From Monosporascus cannonballus (lineage: Eukaryota > Ascomycota > Sordariomycetes > Xylariales): 64,000 nucleotides of DNA. The stretch spans positions 103,629 to 167,628 of the forward strand of contig QJNS01000176.1 in assembly GCA_004154925.1 (NCBI GenBank), in the 5' to 3' direction. Shown here piece by piece: positions 23,233 through 36,123 of this stretch; within the stretch, counting starts at the first letter, position 1; each line of letters opens with the position of its first letter. Under the pieces are notes generated by a model. It had not been told where the DNA came from. It ran no database searches and saw nothing but the letters and a program-made list of their open reading frames with translations. The position numbers were made by a program, and so were the translations under genes.

Positions 23233-26200
23233 TGAAGATGGCTTCAAAATTGCTTCCCGTGGTTTTAGCGGGTTCTTGCATGATTATGACGGCCTACTCG
23301 GCATGCGGTACGGTTTGGGCGTTAAGGGACAAGTTATGATAGCCCTTATTTAGTCTTTTACCTTATTCAAAAATTACCACACCTGTCTATCAAGTGGCAA
23401 TGTTCCACCTGATGACCTTGTGACATGTCAAGGGGTTGGGACACCGACGGCGGCTCCCCATTGCGAAGTAATCATATCGTTAAGGCCACTGTCCAGTTGT
23501 TGACTATCGTTCAGGGAGTGTCACAAATTGTAAATGCATCCTGAATCCGCGCTCTCCAACCACGATACTACTGCTTCCGAAGACATGCCCCTCCACGCCC
23601 TCCGGCACGAATTGACAAAGCAGGCCTTCTATAAACCGTGTGGGTATATTGTCTATCACGAATGTCTATTTAACTTAATCCTCCCTTGCCCAGTCCGTCA
23701 CAGCACGATGACTCTCTGAACTACGAGCCCTCAGGATGTGCTAGATTGATCACGCAAAACTATGAAGACGCCAGTGATCACAACCTCCTTCATCCCAATC
23801 ATACTCTACAGGCTGGGCGAGAGAGAGCTGAGAGAGGGGCGGTAGTAACAGGATGAATAATAGCTGCTCACCGGCCAAACAACCAGATGTTGCGAACGAA
23901 GCAGCAGATGGATAGATATCAGCCCTCTAGGAGGAGGACGGGACTCTCCCACCAGACACGATAATGGAAAGGGACAATTTAAGGGTACCGATTCGGGGGG
24001 TCGAGGGTGTGCATACGCATGGGAGGGTCTTGAAGGGTTCAGGATGTCGTGGCGTGTCTCTACTCCATAACAGGGCTTCGGGCCCCAAGCCAGAGATACC
24101 CATCCTAGGTTGAATGATAGAAAAATAGGCCTTCCCATGTAAAGTAATCCTAACTCTGACATCCTCTCCCGGCCCTCTGGGCCCCCTTAGACACTCGACG
24201 CCGTTTCGACGCGAGCCACATGATTGCTCATTCAGCCCGCGCGGCCGGCTGGGCCCAATGAGCCCGGCCAGCTGAGGGCAGAGCTGCGAGGACCCTCGAG
24301 CAACGGAGGTTGCTGCTATTGGCCGAGACGCGGGTGAGTTCTGTTTGAACGAGAGACGACAGGAATGGGTATATAAGAGCAAAAGGTAAAGATTGCAGGG
24401 ATATTTACCTATTCGCCTAGCTATCATTCTTTACGTCGGTGACCATAATTTAGTGCCCGTCCACCGGCAGAGGAGAGAACTCTCCCCGGCAATACACGCG
24501 GCGTCTTGGTGCTCAGAAATCTACGCCCATATCCATTATGTAACATAGAACTTCACGCACCCTTCCCATTCACCATGGCAAGGCAGCAGCGCCGCAGACG
24601 GAGAGCAATGAATTTGGTCCAGAAAGCAGAATCCCGGGTGGTATTTCCGCTCCGCGTTTGAGTCATTCGTAATACCGCCGGATTAACCGAGGCATAACAA
24701 TGGCCTTTTTGCAAGCCGGAGCAGTAAAGGGCCGGGAAACAGCAGGGCCTGCTGTCACGAACATGGAGGTCACGATTGGACACAAGACGGGAGAAAATTG
24801 TATTGGGTTTAAAATTATATATCTTCGCATTAGGAAGCTCTACGCTACTGCTGTCCGAACCAGGCACATCATATCGAGTCGTCAAATTGAATAAGCATTA
24901 CACGCAACTTTGTTACCGGGTTAGGCTCATAGTAGGAACGTCTAGTTTACCTGCATATCCTGTGTTCTGTTAGCCAGAGCTCCAAGCTAGAAATGAAAAG
25001 CTAAGAGCGTGAACATCAACAGCTAAGATCAGACATCCAAGGAAGACTGCTGCCCTCATCTGCTCCGAAAAAGGCTCATTTGGAGCTCGAGTGGAAACTG
25101 CGAATGTAGGTGGAAATTTCATCATGAAAATGCATCTGTCGACAGAGTAGAAAAATATTTGACTGACCTTTGTCAATGATACGAGTAAGTACGCCGATGG
25201 TGGTTGGGAACTGTCGAAGTCGCTGGGCGGCCGTGTCACGGCATGTGTCGCGCGGGGACGATCTGTGAGGGAGACATGTTAGCGGGAGCTGCTATCAAAA
25301 GTTTGCTAATGCAATCCCGAGCCACGCAACTTCCTCTCCGCTGCCAGTGTCATGGCAAGCGTGATAATTCAGACAAGGTATACTGGCAAGTAACAGGCCA
25401 CCGCACCCGAGAGCACGGCAATAGAGCCCGAACAGACGAAAGTTCTTCATGGCCGATTCAGCTGGGAAAAGAAGACAATTCTTTGGGTGTCATCATGGAA
25501 GAGGAGCACATGGGAAGGCGCGTGATGTAAGGAAATGTTGGTGGTCGCTTACCGTCATCTAGCTAACAGTTGACCGTGGGCCATGACGCTGTGAAAGGAT
25601 AGGAAATGGTCAGTAGAGAGCCTCCGATTGTTGTAAAGGAAGAAGAAATATCGTAGTTCCTGCATGGCAGAGCTTTTTGAATCAGCGACGGCAGAAAAAC
25701 TTTTAAGAGGAGCCGGATCAGAGAAACTCGGATTAATTGTTATAAGCACTAGTAGGGTCCCCCTTGCCCAGGTGGCTCCACGCAGGCGTTCAACGTCGTC
25801 GGTGCGTCGTCCCTCTCGGAAGAGTTAATCCGCTCGGCAGGTCACATCCGGCATTTTCATACTAAGTCACGTGCAACACCTAAAATAACTTTCAATCACT
25901 TACCCGATACTTCACATATCGACGAAGCGAAGTCTCTTTTGAAGTAAGGCTAGATACCCGGAGTCGAGTTCACACTACCTATTGATCTCGGATAGGTACC
26001 AAGTATTAGGTAGATTAATACGACACGCTCTTCCGCCAATTCCCTACACTACTTATGCTCTACCTTTGGATGCAATATCCATCCATCTGAAAACACCTCC
26101 GCTGGCATCCCCGATACTCAATATCCGGAAAGCTTCGAAAGTGACGCGACCACCCCGATCCCGCCCTGTGCTGAGTACGCGGTGACCCCTGACTGGCTCA

Positions 26201-28313
26201 CGAGCCGCGGCAAGTGACTACCTAGGTACGGATACAGCTATGGCAAATGTGAAGCTTAAATAAGATGTACTAGGCCCCGTCCTCGTAGGGTTGTCAGGCT
26301 GGGTGGCTGCCAAGAAGAGTGTGAGTGCCGTTCGTTTTCGCAATATCCCGCCACCCTACTCTCGGAAGGGTTTGGCAGCTATCCACCATATTTGGTCTAC
26401 AATATGCCTTATGCAAGATCTATCTATCCTCGATGAGAATCTCTCTCCGTAATAGTGTACATGAGGGCTTCCTGGCTACCGGCCAAAAGGTCAGTCAAAA
26501 AGCTCGTTTCCGTTTTGTCCCAACCAGTTCTGCCAGGTTGCTTGACGTCCCCCCCTTGTCCTCGAACTTAAAATCCTGCTTCAGACTCGTCTGAAAATTC
26601 CCGGGGGATCCGCGTGCCCACTTATACACGGACTCGCTCCCCGGCATTTTACCTACAATAGAGATACCTAAGTAGTTAAGGCGTATTAGTAGTGCTGTAT
26701 GTTATTATTCTCTTAAGGGGGATAACTGTTGTTATTGTATGTTATACTGCCTCCTCTCTCGGCGCCATATACACATCTATCTCAATGGTGTGGGCATATT
26801 CCAAATTATCTGGACTTGTTGGTTGGCTCCTTGGGGCCATATATAGTCCATGACGTGATGGGGAACTGGTCCATTCGTCGCATTGTAACGCAACCCATCC
26901 TATCCCATCGCAGACGCTTTTTGTGCACCCGAAAAATATCCTTGAGATTCACTTTGTTTTTACTCTTAAGTTTCCGAAGTTGGATATTTGGATTCCATTT
27001 GTCGTGGTCTGATCACGTACGAGGATCCAAGGCAGATCCTCGTCCCCATCGTTGCCAACGATTCGTTGGCCACCACCATCACAGTGTCCTCAGTTGCCAA
27101 GATTACGGTGTGACTTATCAGACACTGACACGGGTTCCCCGACCCCAGCCAGCCCTCCACCAAAGTGACGGGAGTCCTCGATGTGCCATGATGCCGTAAG
27201 GTTGCGTGCAGTCTTACATAATCGATAACCCTCTCTCTTCTCCCAACTTGACTTTCTCTCACTGTACAGCAATAAAGTATGTACCTACGTACCTACACTA
27301 GGTAAATAAACTTCATGTACCTGTGCGGTAGTGGCAGCCTGTCCACTTACCGCTTAGTACTAGTTTATTTATTACCATCCGTAATAAAGGCGGCCCCAGC
27401 AGATCTTCTGAAGGCGCCCAGCCCCGGCTCATCCCCCAGTCTGTCTTCCCTCTTTTTAGCCTCACCTGGCACTCTTCAATCTGTTACCCGCAACCAGAAA
27501 GAAACAGGGTCGTCGTCATTTTCATCTAAGCCTCCTCGGAAATCCGGCGCGACAAAATATAATCCCGGATTAACTTATGACTTCTTAGCACGAAAGGAAA
27601 AGAAGGAGAGCAAAGTGCATGATAAGAAGGGGAAAAGGCGTTGAGGTGGAATCCCCGAAGGTCACTGCGCCACCACATCCACATACGCGCGCGCGCACAT
27701 CGACGAAGAGAGGTTGAGTTGACCGGACTCGTGCTACCTCTATCCTCTCCCAATAATCGCGCGAAAGAACTCATTAGAGATAGCTCTGCTTGCTCCATCA
27801 CCATCAATCAGCCTGCGACGTAGCGTGTCGCTCATGCTCTGCGAACCCTGAAACATCGTGTCCAGTGTTAACCTCTACCCCGGCTCCTATTGAGCCCGAA
27901 TCAGGATAATTCTTATCTCACCGCTCCATGATACCGTCGCAGCGTATGTCGCCGACCGTGCCAGTTGTCATTCGCCTTTGGATTTTGTGGTATTGTTAGC
28001 CGGCAAGAGGAGGACGCGACGACTGCACATTCCCGCCATTCAACACAAAAAGAGTGCATTACGACGTCGCCTGGTAGCGCCGAACTTCAGCTACCGTGTC
28101 CTACTTCGGGACCCTGACTGTTCCCTACCAACCGGTCACTCCGCCTTACCCGCTAGTTTACGACTCGTCACGTCATATAGTTACGACCCCGGATAGTCGA
28201 GGTTAGCCTCACGACATCCCGGGTAGGATTCCCTAAAGCGCATGAGATAGCGAGGTGGGCTGGGACGTCGATATCTGCGCGGGTGAATCATCGATCAGGG
28301 GGATTCATCAAAC
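23233..28313. other. 5-kb intergenic region, probable long regulatory region or leader of ptaB
   Basis: The longest gene-free stretch of the left half. Open frames here (23927-24427 and 24553-24885 minus; 25204-25530, 26729-27199 and 27315-27644 plus) are short, overlapping and without domain signatures. An ACCTACGTACCTACACTAGG-type cluster lies at 27278-27305. A long promoter or 5' leader is common for fungal developmental regulators such as the next gene, but that is inference. Confidence 0.4.
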
Positions 28314-29013
28314 ATGATGCAGGCTATGCAAGGCGGTTTTCATCCCGGTGCTATGCCGCAGCACCCGGGAGTCCCTCCAGGTCATCCCATGGCTCCGGGC
28401 ATGGCGCATAACCCCAGCCAGCCCGGCGCACAACCCGGTATGCCGCAACAGATGGCCGCCGCTCATATGGGCGTATCCGGACCCGGCGGCCAGGTCAATC
28501 CCGCCGCGCTGATGGGTGGCGGCATGGTGCCGGGCGCCGGTCCCAATGCCCACGCCATGCACCATCTCAACCCACAGATGTTCCAGCAGCAGCAGCAGTT
28601 CGGAAGTGAGTGTCCTACGGCTCCGTTCTCCTTCGAGTCCTCCTAACTAAAACCACCGTAGTGAACAATCCCAACATGGTCGCCATTCAACAACAGCGGA
28701 TGCTTCAGCAGCGTCAGCTTATGGCGCAGGCCCAGCAAATGGGTTATGGCAATATGGCAGGCAACGGAATGGGCATGAACATGAATATGAACGCGGCACA
28801 GTTCGCGGCCATGAGGAATCAGAACATGCGTCAAGTCGGTGTCCCGCCACACATGCAACAGGCACATCTTCAGCAACAGGGACAGCATCCGAATCCCCAG
28901 CAGCACGCTCAGGTAAGTCCTGTACCACGACGCAGCCTTTTTACACGGCGCTTACAAAATGCCATGAGTCGTGTGCGCTGATATTTCTGTTAGATGATGC
29001 AACAGCTCGCATT

Positions 29014-29064
<51 letters not shown>

Positions 29065-31094
29065 GCAGCAGCAGCAGCAGCAGCAGCAGGCGGCCAACAA
29101 TCAGCTGCAGCAGGGCGGCCAGCCCGGCCACCCCGGGTTGACGCCTCAACAGCTTCAACACATCCAGCAACAGCAACAGCAACAAATGGCAAACCAAATG
29201 GCCGCGCAAGCATCGTCGCAAGGGCAGCCGAATCCCCAGAACCCGCAACCTCAACCACAACCACAGCCCCAGCACCAGCCCCAGCCTCCCCAGCAGCCCG
29301 GTCAACAGCCGCAACCGGCCTCGCAACCTCCGCAGCGAGCACCCACGCCGGCTATGTCGCAAGCAGGCCAGCCGCAGAATCAGCTACCGACCGCCCCTCA
29401 GCCCAACCAGCCGCAACAGCCACAAGGCCAGAACCAACCCCCGAACCAACCACAGACGCAGCCCCAGCAGCCGAACCCGCAACTACTTCACGCCGCCGCC
29501 CAGCAGCAGCACCACCACCTGGCAAATAATCTCCAGCATCAAATACAGCAACAGCAGCAGCAGAAGAACCCCGAGTTGAAAGGCCATTGTTTATTGAAAC
29601 TCATGTTGTTCGCTGAGCACCTCAGCGGATATCCGGTTAGTCCCTCCCTATTCCGCTTTTCGTTCGAGCGAGAGCGGTTGTATTTACGACTGTCGACTGC
29701 ATCTTTTGTGCGTATGCTGATATGTGATCCGCTATAGGGCTCGAAAGGCAGAGATGACCTCATCTACTGGCAGGATTTCGTCTCGCGGTTTTTCTCCCGC
29801 AGTGGTGTTTTTAGGCTTAACTTGCTCATCTATCCAAACAACGAAACGAATAACGAAGAGCAGGGGAATTCGAAACAATATGAAATAGCGCAGCCCGCTT
29901 TGGCCAGATATTTCTATACCCACTTTACTAGCGGCATGAGAAACATGCAGTTGACGTTCGAGAAGGGCACGGTCGATAAGAGTCTTCCGACTGGTCACTT
30001 CATCGAAAACCCGAAGGCCAGCTTAATATACTGGTACGACAACTCACACGTAAGTCACAACGTCCTATCGCCCCAGTCTGATGCGAATGATCTGACGCCG
30101 CTGGTCTAGGTTGTGGCAAAGGGAAGCTTGCGAGCCCAGTTCGACCATGAACAGAAGATTGAGCTGTTGGAATTCCATACCGAAAGCCACGATGAATACG
30201 TCTCGAGAAAGATGGTCATCGAGCGGGCCTTGCCCGCTCATCAGTGGGTTAAGGACTGGAACAAGGTCAATTCTCAGGACTCCAAGCTCTCGCCCGAAAT
30301 CAGCAAGAAGGGCAAGACCAAGATGATGAAGTCACCGCCACACCCCCCCCCGGATCTTGACCTTCCAGACTCGGCCGTCAAAAATAAAATGGGCATCACC
30401 GAGGCCGTCTTCCAGTTCCTCGAGGTTCGTTCATGCCGGTTTTCTCGGGCGAATGTGATTGCTAACCGGGTGACAGATTGTTGAGGTCATGGGACAAATG
30501 AATGTGAGTTTTGGACCAGTAGTCGCTCTTTCTTTTTCCTGGTCGCATTCCTCTGCCTGTTATTCGATAGTGTCGACTGGCTAACAGTAGCGCTCGATCT
30601 AGCCCCTATTCCACTACTATACCACGCACCCCGGTCTCTCCCCTTACGATGCCCTTGAGCAGTACGTCAAAACAGCGATCCCCAATGCTGCTCAACAGGG
30701 AGCGGTAAATGGACAGCAGCCAGGGAATATGCCGGGCGGCACACGGACGCCAAGCTTTCCGCAGTTCCCAATGGGGGCGTCACCGGCCGCCGCCCACCTC
30801 CAGCTTCCGGGCTCCCCCAGTATGGGAAGCCCGGCCCAGGGGCACATGCAGGCTCCCGGTATGGCATTACAGCAGAGCCAGCAAGGCACGAATTCTAGCG
30901 GCCCTAGCGCCAACACTAGTCCTGCTAGCAACAAGCGCCGGAGACCATCCGGTGTAAAGACCGAGGATGACAGTGGTGCGCCGACACCGGCGAGCATCGG
31001 CGCTGGCCCCCAAGTCAACGGTGTCACGATGGCCGGCAAGACGAAACCTCCTACGCCTAGAATGCAGAAACGCGCCAAGGCCGGCCCGGCCTAA
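28314..31094 (+). CDS. ptaB: LIM-domain-binding transcriptional co-regulator (PtaB/Mfg1-like)
   Basis: Nuclear co-regulator that pairs with the SomA/Flo8-type factor to control adhesion, biofilm and development in related fungi. Seven exons: 28314-28605, 28662-28912, 28994-29635, 29738-30049, 30110-30424, 30477-30503, 30603-31094, all in phase, giving 776 residues. The N-terminal ~370 residues are Met/Gln/Pro rich, with a 25-Gln run. The LIM_bind domain spans exons 3-7 (LLKLMLFAEHLSGYP, DDLIYWQDFVSRFFS, QYEIAQPALARYFYTHF, ASLIYWYDNSHVVAKGSL, ELLEFHTESHDEYVSRK, QIVEVMGQMNPLFHYY across junctions). Exon 6 is a 27-nt microexon (IVEVMGQMN). The C-terminus has a basic KRRRPS segment, a likely nuclear signal, and ends KPPTPRMQKRAKAGPA. 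Confidence 0.92.
29015..29089 (+). repeat. CAA/CAG polyglutamine tract in ptaB
   Basis: Twenty-five consecutive Gln codons, CAA-rich at the left and pure CAG at the right, inside exon 3. A likely length-polymorphic site. Confidence 0.95.
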
Positions 31095-33290
31095 ACCACG
31101 ATCCACAGGTACATGGTCGTCGAGCATCTAACCCGTCCGCATGCAAGTGGCGTCCCAGACCCAGGCCGAGATCACCCCGTCCATTGCCTCCCAGAAACGT
31201 GAGCGCAGCGGCAGCATGTTTCTAGGCACAAAAAAATACCATTCTCTCTTAAAGGCGCGGTTCAATTTAGCATACTGGCGTTACCGGAATTACGTTGTTC
31301 CACTCATCGCCCGGCTCGGTTCTCTGGATTTCACAACCGTCAGGATATTCAGGGTCGCATCACTTTTTTTTTTTTGGTATGGACATGTACACGTCTGATG
31401 GGAAGCGAGACTACGGCCTTTTCCACGTTTTGGATTCACCAATTCCCATGGAGTTATCATTTTCCTGCATCAACACGCGCCGCGATGGGTACGTGTAATT
31501 CGGTACGGGTCCTTGAGAGCACACGCACAATTGCAGGTGTTCTCTCGTAGTGGACGGGCACCCCATAACTAATATAGATTGCCCTCAACGGACTGAGAAG
31601 AAGCCGAGTGCCCGCTCCGTACACTTTGTATGATATCATGTGTTCCGCGTTCGCCTACTATCCGTCATTTCTGGGTGGTCTTTGTCATAGTGTTATTTTT
31701 CCAAGGGAAACGGATGACGGGCGAAAAGGGTAGTGTCAGCAGATAGACGCAGAGATCTCAGTTTACAAATCGCATCGGTGATGCCCTGCTTAGTCACACG
31801 AGATCCAACCAAGACACTCAAATCAGCGTGTGCGGTATAGTAGTAAGCGAGACCATTTACTGGGTGCTAATTGAAGACCTATTATCACAACGCATCTACA
31901 GTAAACATGTCGGCTGCTAAAATTGTGTAACACCAGTCGAGATACTACGGGCACTACCGCGCTATACCAATAACAAGAGAACTCGGCTCGGCGTGCGAAG
32001 AAGGTATTCAGCATTTTCTTTTATAGATAGGATTTGTTGAACCTAACAACGCCATGGCTTAGTTAGCTAACAAGCTAGTGGAAATTGCTTCGGCTACTCC
32101 GGTATCCTTATCTCTTGGCTACCACTGTTTTTATATGTATTTAAGGAGGGTTCACCACTTTCACCTTCTACAGAGGACCTTCTCGAGGTCAGGCAACCTG
32201 TTAATACACCTTTCTTCAGTTATATGCTTCTGTGTGTGATGTCAGGGTCTCACAGGATTCCGGTGCAGTAGGTTCACTAGTAATGACGATGAATGATGCA
32301 TTGGTCTGAGAATAGCCATATATTGCTGCCGGCCCGTTTAAAGGGGCGCCTTCCGGCAAGCCCACGTGCTGCGAGGCATATAAGCATACGTAGTGCGGTC
32401 TGGGTGTACGGAATGCGTAGTTGTTCTTCTACTTGGCACACTCACGTAAACGTGATGGTGGCGCTGAGGCGGGCAAGCGCAGGATCCTCACCCAGGACTT
32501 TCTACTGCACGTACACCATAAACACCGGTGCCAAGATCGGTTACCCGTTAGATTTCCTGCCGAGTAATTAACCCATAACTGCCGCGGGGTGCGCAACTAT
32601 ATATACACAGAAGGTGTCGGTCGTCTTACCCCCTATTAATCCCTAAACTAACGTGTATGTTTTAGAAAATGGATGGCGGTGAAATATGCACTCGGCAGGT
32701 CTCAGAATCTTTCATAAGCTTTAAGGATATCAGGGCAAGGGCAATCGCCTGCCAATCCCACCAGTAATATGGTACCTACAGTCCAGCTCAGAGCGACGAG
32801 CCACGTCGTTTAGTCCCTACAGCCTAAACGGCCATAGCAAAAACTATATCCGCGAGGTCTTTCTCTGATAAGTACAAATAGGGGACTAGACATCCGGCGT
32901 TAAGTAATTAGGGAGAGAGCAGAATCCAACTAGGCGGGCCAGGGGCCGGACGTCTAGGAGCTTGACTCCGCATAGCTAGGTCAGCTTGACAATACGCGCC
33001 ACACCGGGGGGGAGTTACTAGGCAGAACGAGACTTTGGCGCGGAGGTGAAATAGCTGAAGGGTCGCATTGGCCCGGGTGGGAAGATCATTCAATAAGCGA
33101 GACGCTCACTGAGAGTGACAACACCACACAACTGATCCCCATGTAGTGCGAATATGAAAATTGTATATTGCATGACGTCTCTTGCACCTTCGCGTCTCGG
33201 CTGTAGCCCGGTGTGCCGTGCTCAAAACGACTGCTGAAACGAATGACATTCACACCCCAACAATCCTCAAATTGGTATGATATCCCTACC
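31095..33290. other. Intergenic stretch without recognisable gene
   Basis: About 2.2 kb. The first few hundred bases probably belong to the ptaB 3' end. The rest is AT-moderate sequence with only short overlapping open frames. I see nothing assignable. Confidence 0.4.
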
Positions 33291-33700
33291 TCACTTCCCG
33301 TTCGGATTCGGGCCCCAAGGCCCCGAGACGAAACTAGAGATTGCGATGTTAGAAAGGAGAATTGTCTAAACAGGAGACAGCTTGACGGCATACCTCCTGA
33401 ATGCCTCGCCCACAGATCCCTCAGTTCGTTGCTCCGCCATTTTCTCACGGCGGGCCGTGGACAAGCGGCCATTGGAGCGCTTCTGCTCATACATGGGGTC
33501 GAAGTCGGGTCCAGTGAGCTTCAATGGTGTTCATTAGTCTTTTGCTTCGGTACGGGAAAGAGCAGAGGCAAAGCTGGCGGTGGTGGCGATGGCGATGTTG
33601 GCGGTCCGGATGAATAGCTCACACCAGTGTTATCTGTATTAGCGCCTCCTTGCTGACCAGCTTTGCCGCCGGCAGACTCTTGGTTGCCCCATTCACTCAT
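33291..33700 (-). CDS. Small three-exon protein of unknown function (81 aa)
   Basis: Hand-spliced small gene. Exon 1 is 33700-33623, exon 2 is 33518-33394, exon 3 is 33333-33291. Introns are 33622-33519 (GTGAGC...AAG with branch-like ACTAATG) and 33393-33334 (GTATGC...TAG with branch-like TCTAACA). The summed exons are 246 nt, exactly 82 codons with a TGA. The product is hydrophilic: Gly/Gln/Asn-rich start (MSEWGNQESAGGKAGQQ), then a compact charged middle (DFDPMYEQKRSN, TARREKMAEQR) and a short end SFVSGPWGPNPNGK. No signal peptide or membrane span. Two independent introns with branch points and a closed frame argue that it is real. I do not recognise the family with certainty, though the middle segment has the look of conserved small fungal proteins. 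Confidence 0.6.
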
Positions 33701-35237
33701 GATGTCTGGATTGAACGTTGTGGCTCGAGTTAGTGTGGAATTCTCGTCGTTTGGAAAGACGAGATAAGGAAAGTTGCGTTTTCGAAATATGTTAACACGA
33801 AAAACCAATCTGAATTTAACTTAAGTTTGAAATCCCCCTTGGACTTTGTTCTAGGGTGTAGCATCCTCCTTGGGATTCAGAGCGGACTTCAAGGACTATG
33901 ACTTCATTGGCAGACTAGTCCACAATACCCACCGGTGAGGTCATTCGTGATCTGATACCAAGACCGGGGTTGACCGGGATCTGAGATGGTCTCTGAAATC
34001 GAGGCTCCGCAAAATCAAGTGGGTGGTGGAGAACTGTCTCAATGAACGGGTGAGACTGAAACTCGCCTCAACCTGATATCATATTCAAAGATGGCACCAA
34101 CGTATCAATCAAATGTTGAAACCTCCAGCCTTCTAATGCTGTCTATTTATATATCAAGGAACTTAGGCGCAGTGCTTAGTCCGCCACTTCCATATCATAT
34201 CCCCGCTTTTCGATTACCCCTATTCGACGGGGAAGAGTTCATAGAGATAATAACTAACATCTATCGGTGGACTTGAAGTATCCGAGAACCAAAAAGAGTC
34301 TTACCTGTGTTGGCCCAAGGCCCAATACCCCTTTAATACCAGTCCCCACGAATTGGAAGGCAGGTACGGCCAAACATCCGTGTAATCCGAATGTGAACTC
34401 TAAAGTCCCCATCCATCCTGCCGCCACTGCTTATCTGCTTAGAGACGACTGCTTATACGGTTTTGTCGTTTTTCAAATGCGAAGAAGGCTGGATGGAAGG
34501 TGGTATGAAGGGGTGGGTTCCTTACATCCAGACACCCATGAAGCGACTACAAAATGGTAAGTTAGGACTAACGTTCTAATTTACTGCTCGCTCATTGTAC
34601 TTTCCCGAGACTGTAGGGCATGCGGAAAGGCCGTTTTGTTTTGATGACATCACTTCACGAGAGTAAATAAACTCTGACATAATGTCTCCGGTCAGATGAA
34701 TTCGCAGAAGGAGCTTCGGTCTTAGAAGGACACGATTTGGAAGCACCGGGCGATGGTGATGATATCCTTTTAGGCACAAATCCTGAAAATGCATCAGTCC
34801 AGCAGCAGTCCAGCAGCAGTCCTTAAAGGGTTCGCACTGAGCCGTACGTTCATGTTCTTTCTATATTCATACGAATCCTACGTCAATCCAGGACAGAATC
34901 ATTGGCCGGCATAGATTCAATACTACAGTCCCATACCAATGCGGAGTTTATCACCTAGACAATAGACAGCGACGCGCCACCTCTCGTTTTGATTCAGTTT
35001 CTTTACGAGATATCAGAGCCACCTGGGCTAACACCATAAAAAGGACTGAAAAAGATTACCGTGCTTTTATTCCCTGAGGACGGGCCGTGTTGCGCGATGT
35101 TTTGGAACCTTAATATTTGGAGAAATGGCCCTGGCCCCAACCAGAAGGCGTCGAGATCACCGTGGCAAACAGGGCTTTTTAGTGCAATAGAGAGGCCCCA
35201 ACTCTTTACGAGACGGACAGCGATACAAACAGCGACC
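33701..35237. other. Intergenic stretch without recognisable gene
   Basis: About 1.5 kb. A short direct repeat (CAGCAGTC units) lies near 34800-34823. The open frame at 34267-34560 has no family features. Confidence 0.4.
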
Positions 35238-36123
35238 ATGGGAGAAGAAACTGATCCTCCGGTATGTGCTAACCGCCGACTTTTCAAGTTATGAGGCTGA
35301 TAAGATATTCAAACAGGCCACGAGTGACAACGCGGACAGCCTTGGATCATCAGCTGGCACGATAAAAGCGACGGGGATCCTCCAGGACCCCATGGAGACG
35401 GTTTCCGAGGGAATGAACGAAGAAGCTGAAGACAGCCTAAGCTATCCGATAACAGTCATACAAACGGAATTCAGAGCGAGAGGCTGTGCCATCAGAGCTG
35501 TCGAACCTGTCGAATTCTTGGAAAACCGCATGGTGTTCTATACCGACGCATCATTCTTCATCAAAAGGGGCCTCCAGGGCGCGGGCGCAGCCGTCACATA
35601 CAGATGTTTCCCCGAGGGTCCGAAAGACGTAACTTGGAGGGACGAATCGTACGGGATCATTGCCGCACCTAACGTCGCCCAAGATGTCCACACCGGAGAC
35701 ATGTTTGCCATTAGCCGCGCCTTGAAAATTGCAGCCGACAAAACACCTGGCTACTCTCAACACCCCACCTGGACGACCCGTCCGAATAGGTTTGGTATCT
35801 ATATTTTTACAGGCTCCCAGAGGTCGTTGCGTACGATTCGCAGCTACCTTGCAGGCGACTGCTCGCCGGCTGATCTTCTCAACAATCAAGCCTCTGCCGA
35901 GATTCCCGGTCTGCTCGAGTATCTGAGCATCTGCGACGCTTTGATAGAGTTCCACTGGGTTCCCGGCCATTCCGGTATTATTAGAAATGATCGCGCCGAC
36001 CGCCTTGCCCGTGACGCTGCGCGGGTGGCCCAGCAGCTGGCACCGCACAACCCAGGTTCTTTTGAGGGTAGAGCCTTTGAAGTTATCCCCTTTGGGAAAA
36101 TGGTATCCCTGAGCCTGGATTAG
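35238..36123 (+). CDS. RNase H-fold protein with altered catalytic residues
   Basis: Two exons: a 24-nt exon 35238-35261 (MGEETDPP, with Kozak-like ACCATGG) and 35317-36123. The 55-nt intron has GTATGT...CAG; 276 residues. The C-terminal two thirds show the RNase HI pattern: FYTDASFF (first catalytic Asp ~85), AGAAVTYR, the helix GDMFAISRALKIAA, IYIFTGSQRS, and HWVPGHSGIIRNDRADRLARDAA. The second acidic position is Asp (~136) instead of Glu, and the third catalytic Asp is Gly (~174), so nuclease activity is doubtful. The sequence resembles the RNase H domain of non-LTR retrotransposons, but no reverse transcriptase is attached and the frame is intact with its own intron. A domesticated transposon-derived domain is possible; the N-terminal 75 residues are acidic and unrecognised. 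Confidence 0.75.

Noticed and set aside
28994..29580. CAA/CAG and Gln/Pro repeats as a CRISPR-like or satellite array
   Set aside because: They are in-frame polyglutamine and Pro/Gln-rich coding sequence of ptaB; the organism is a fungus.
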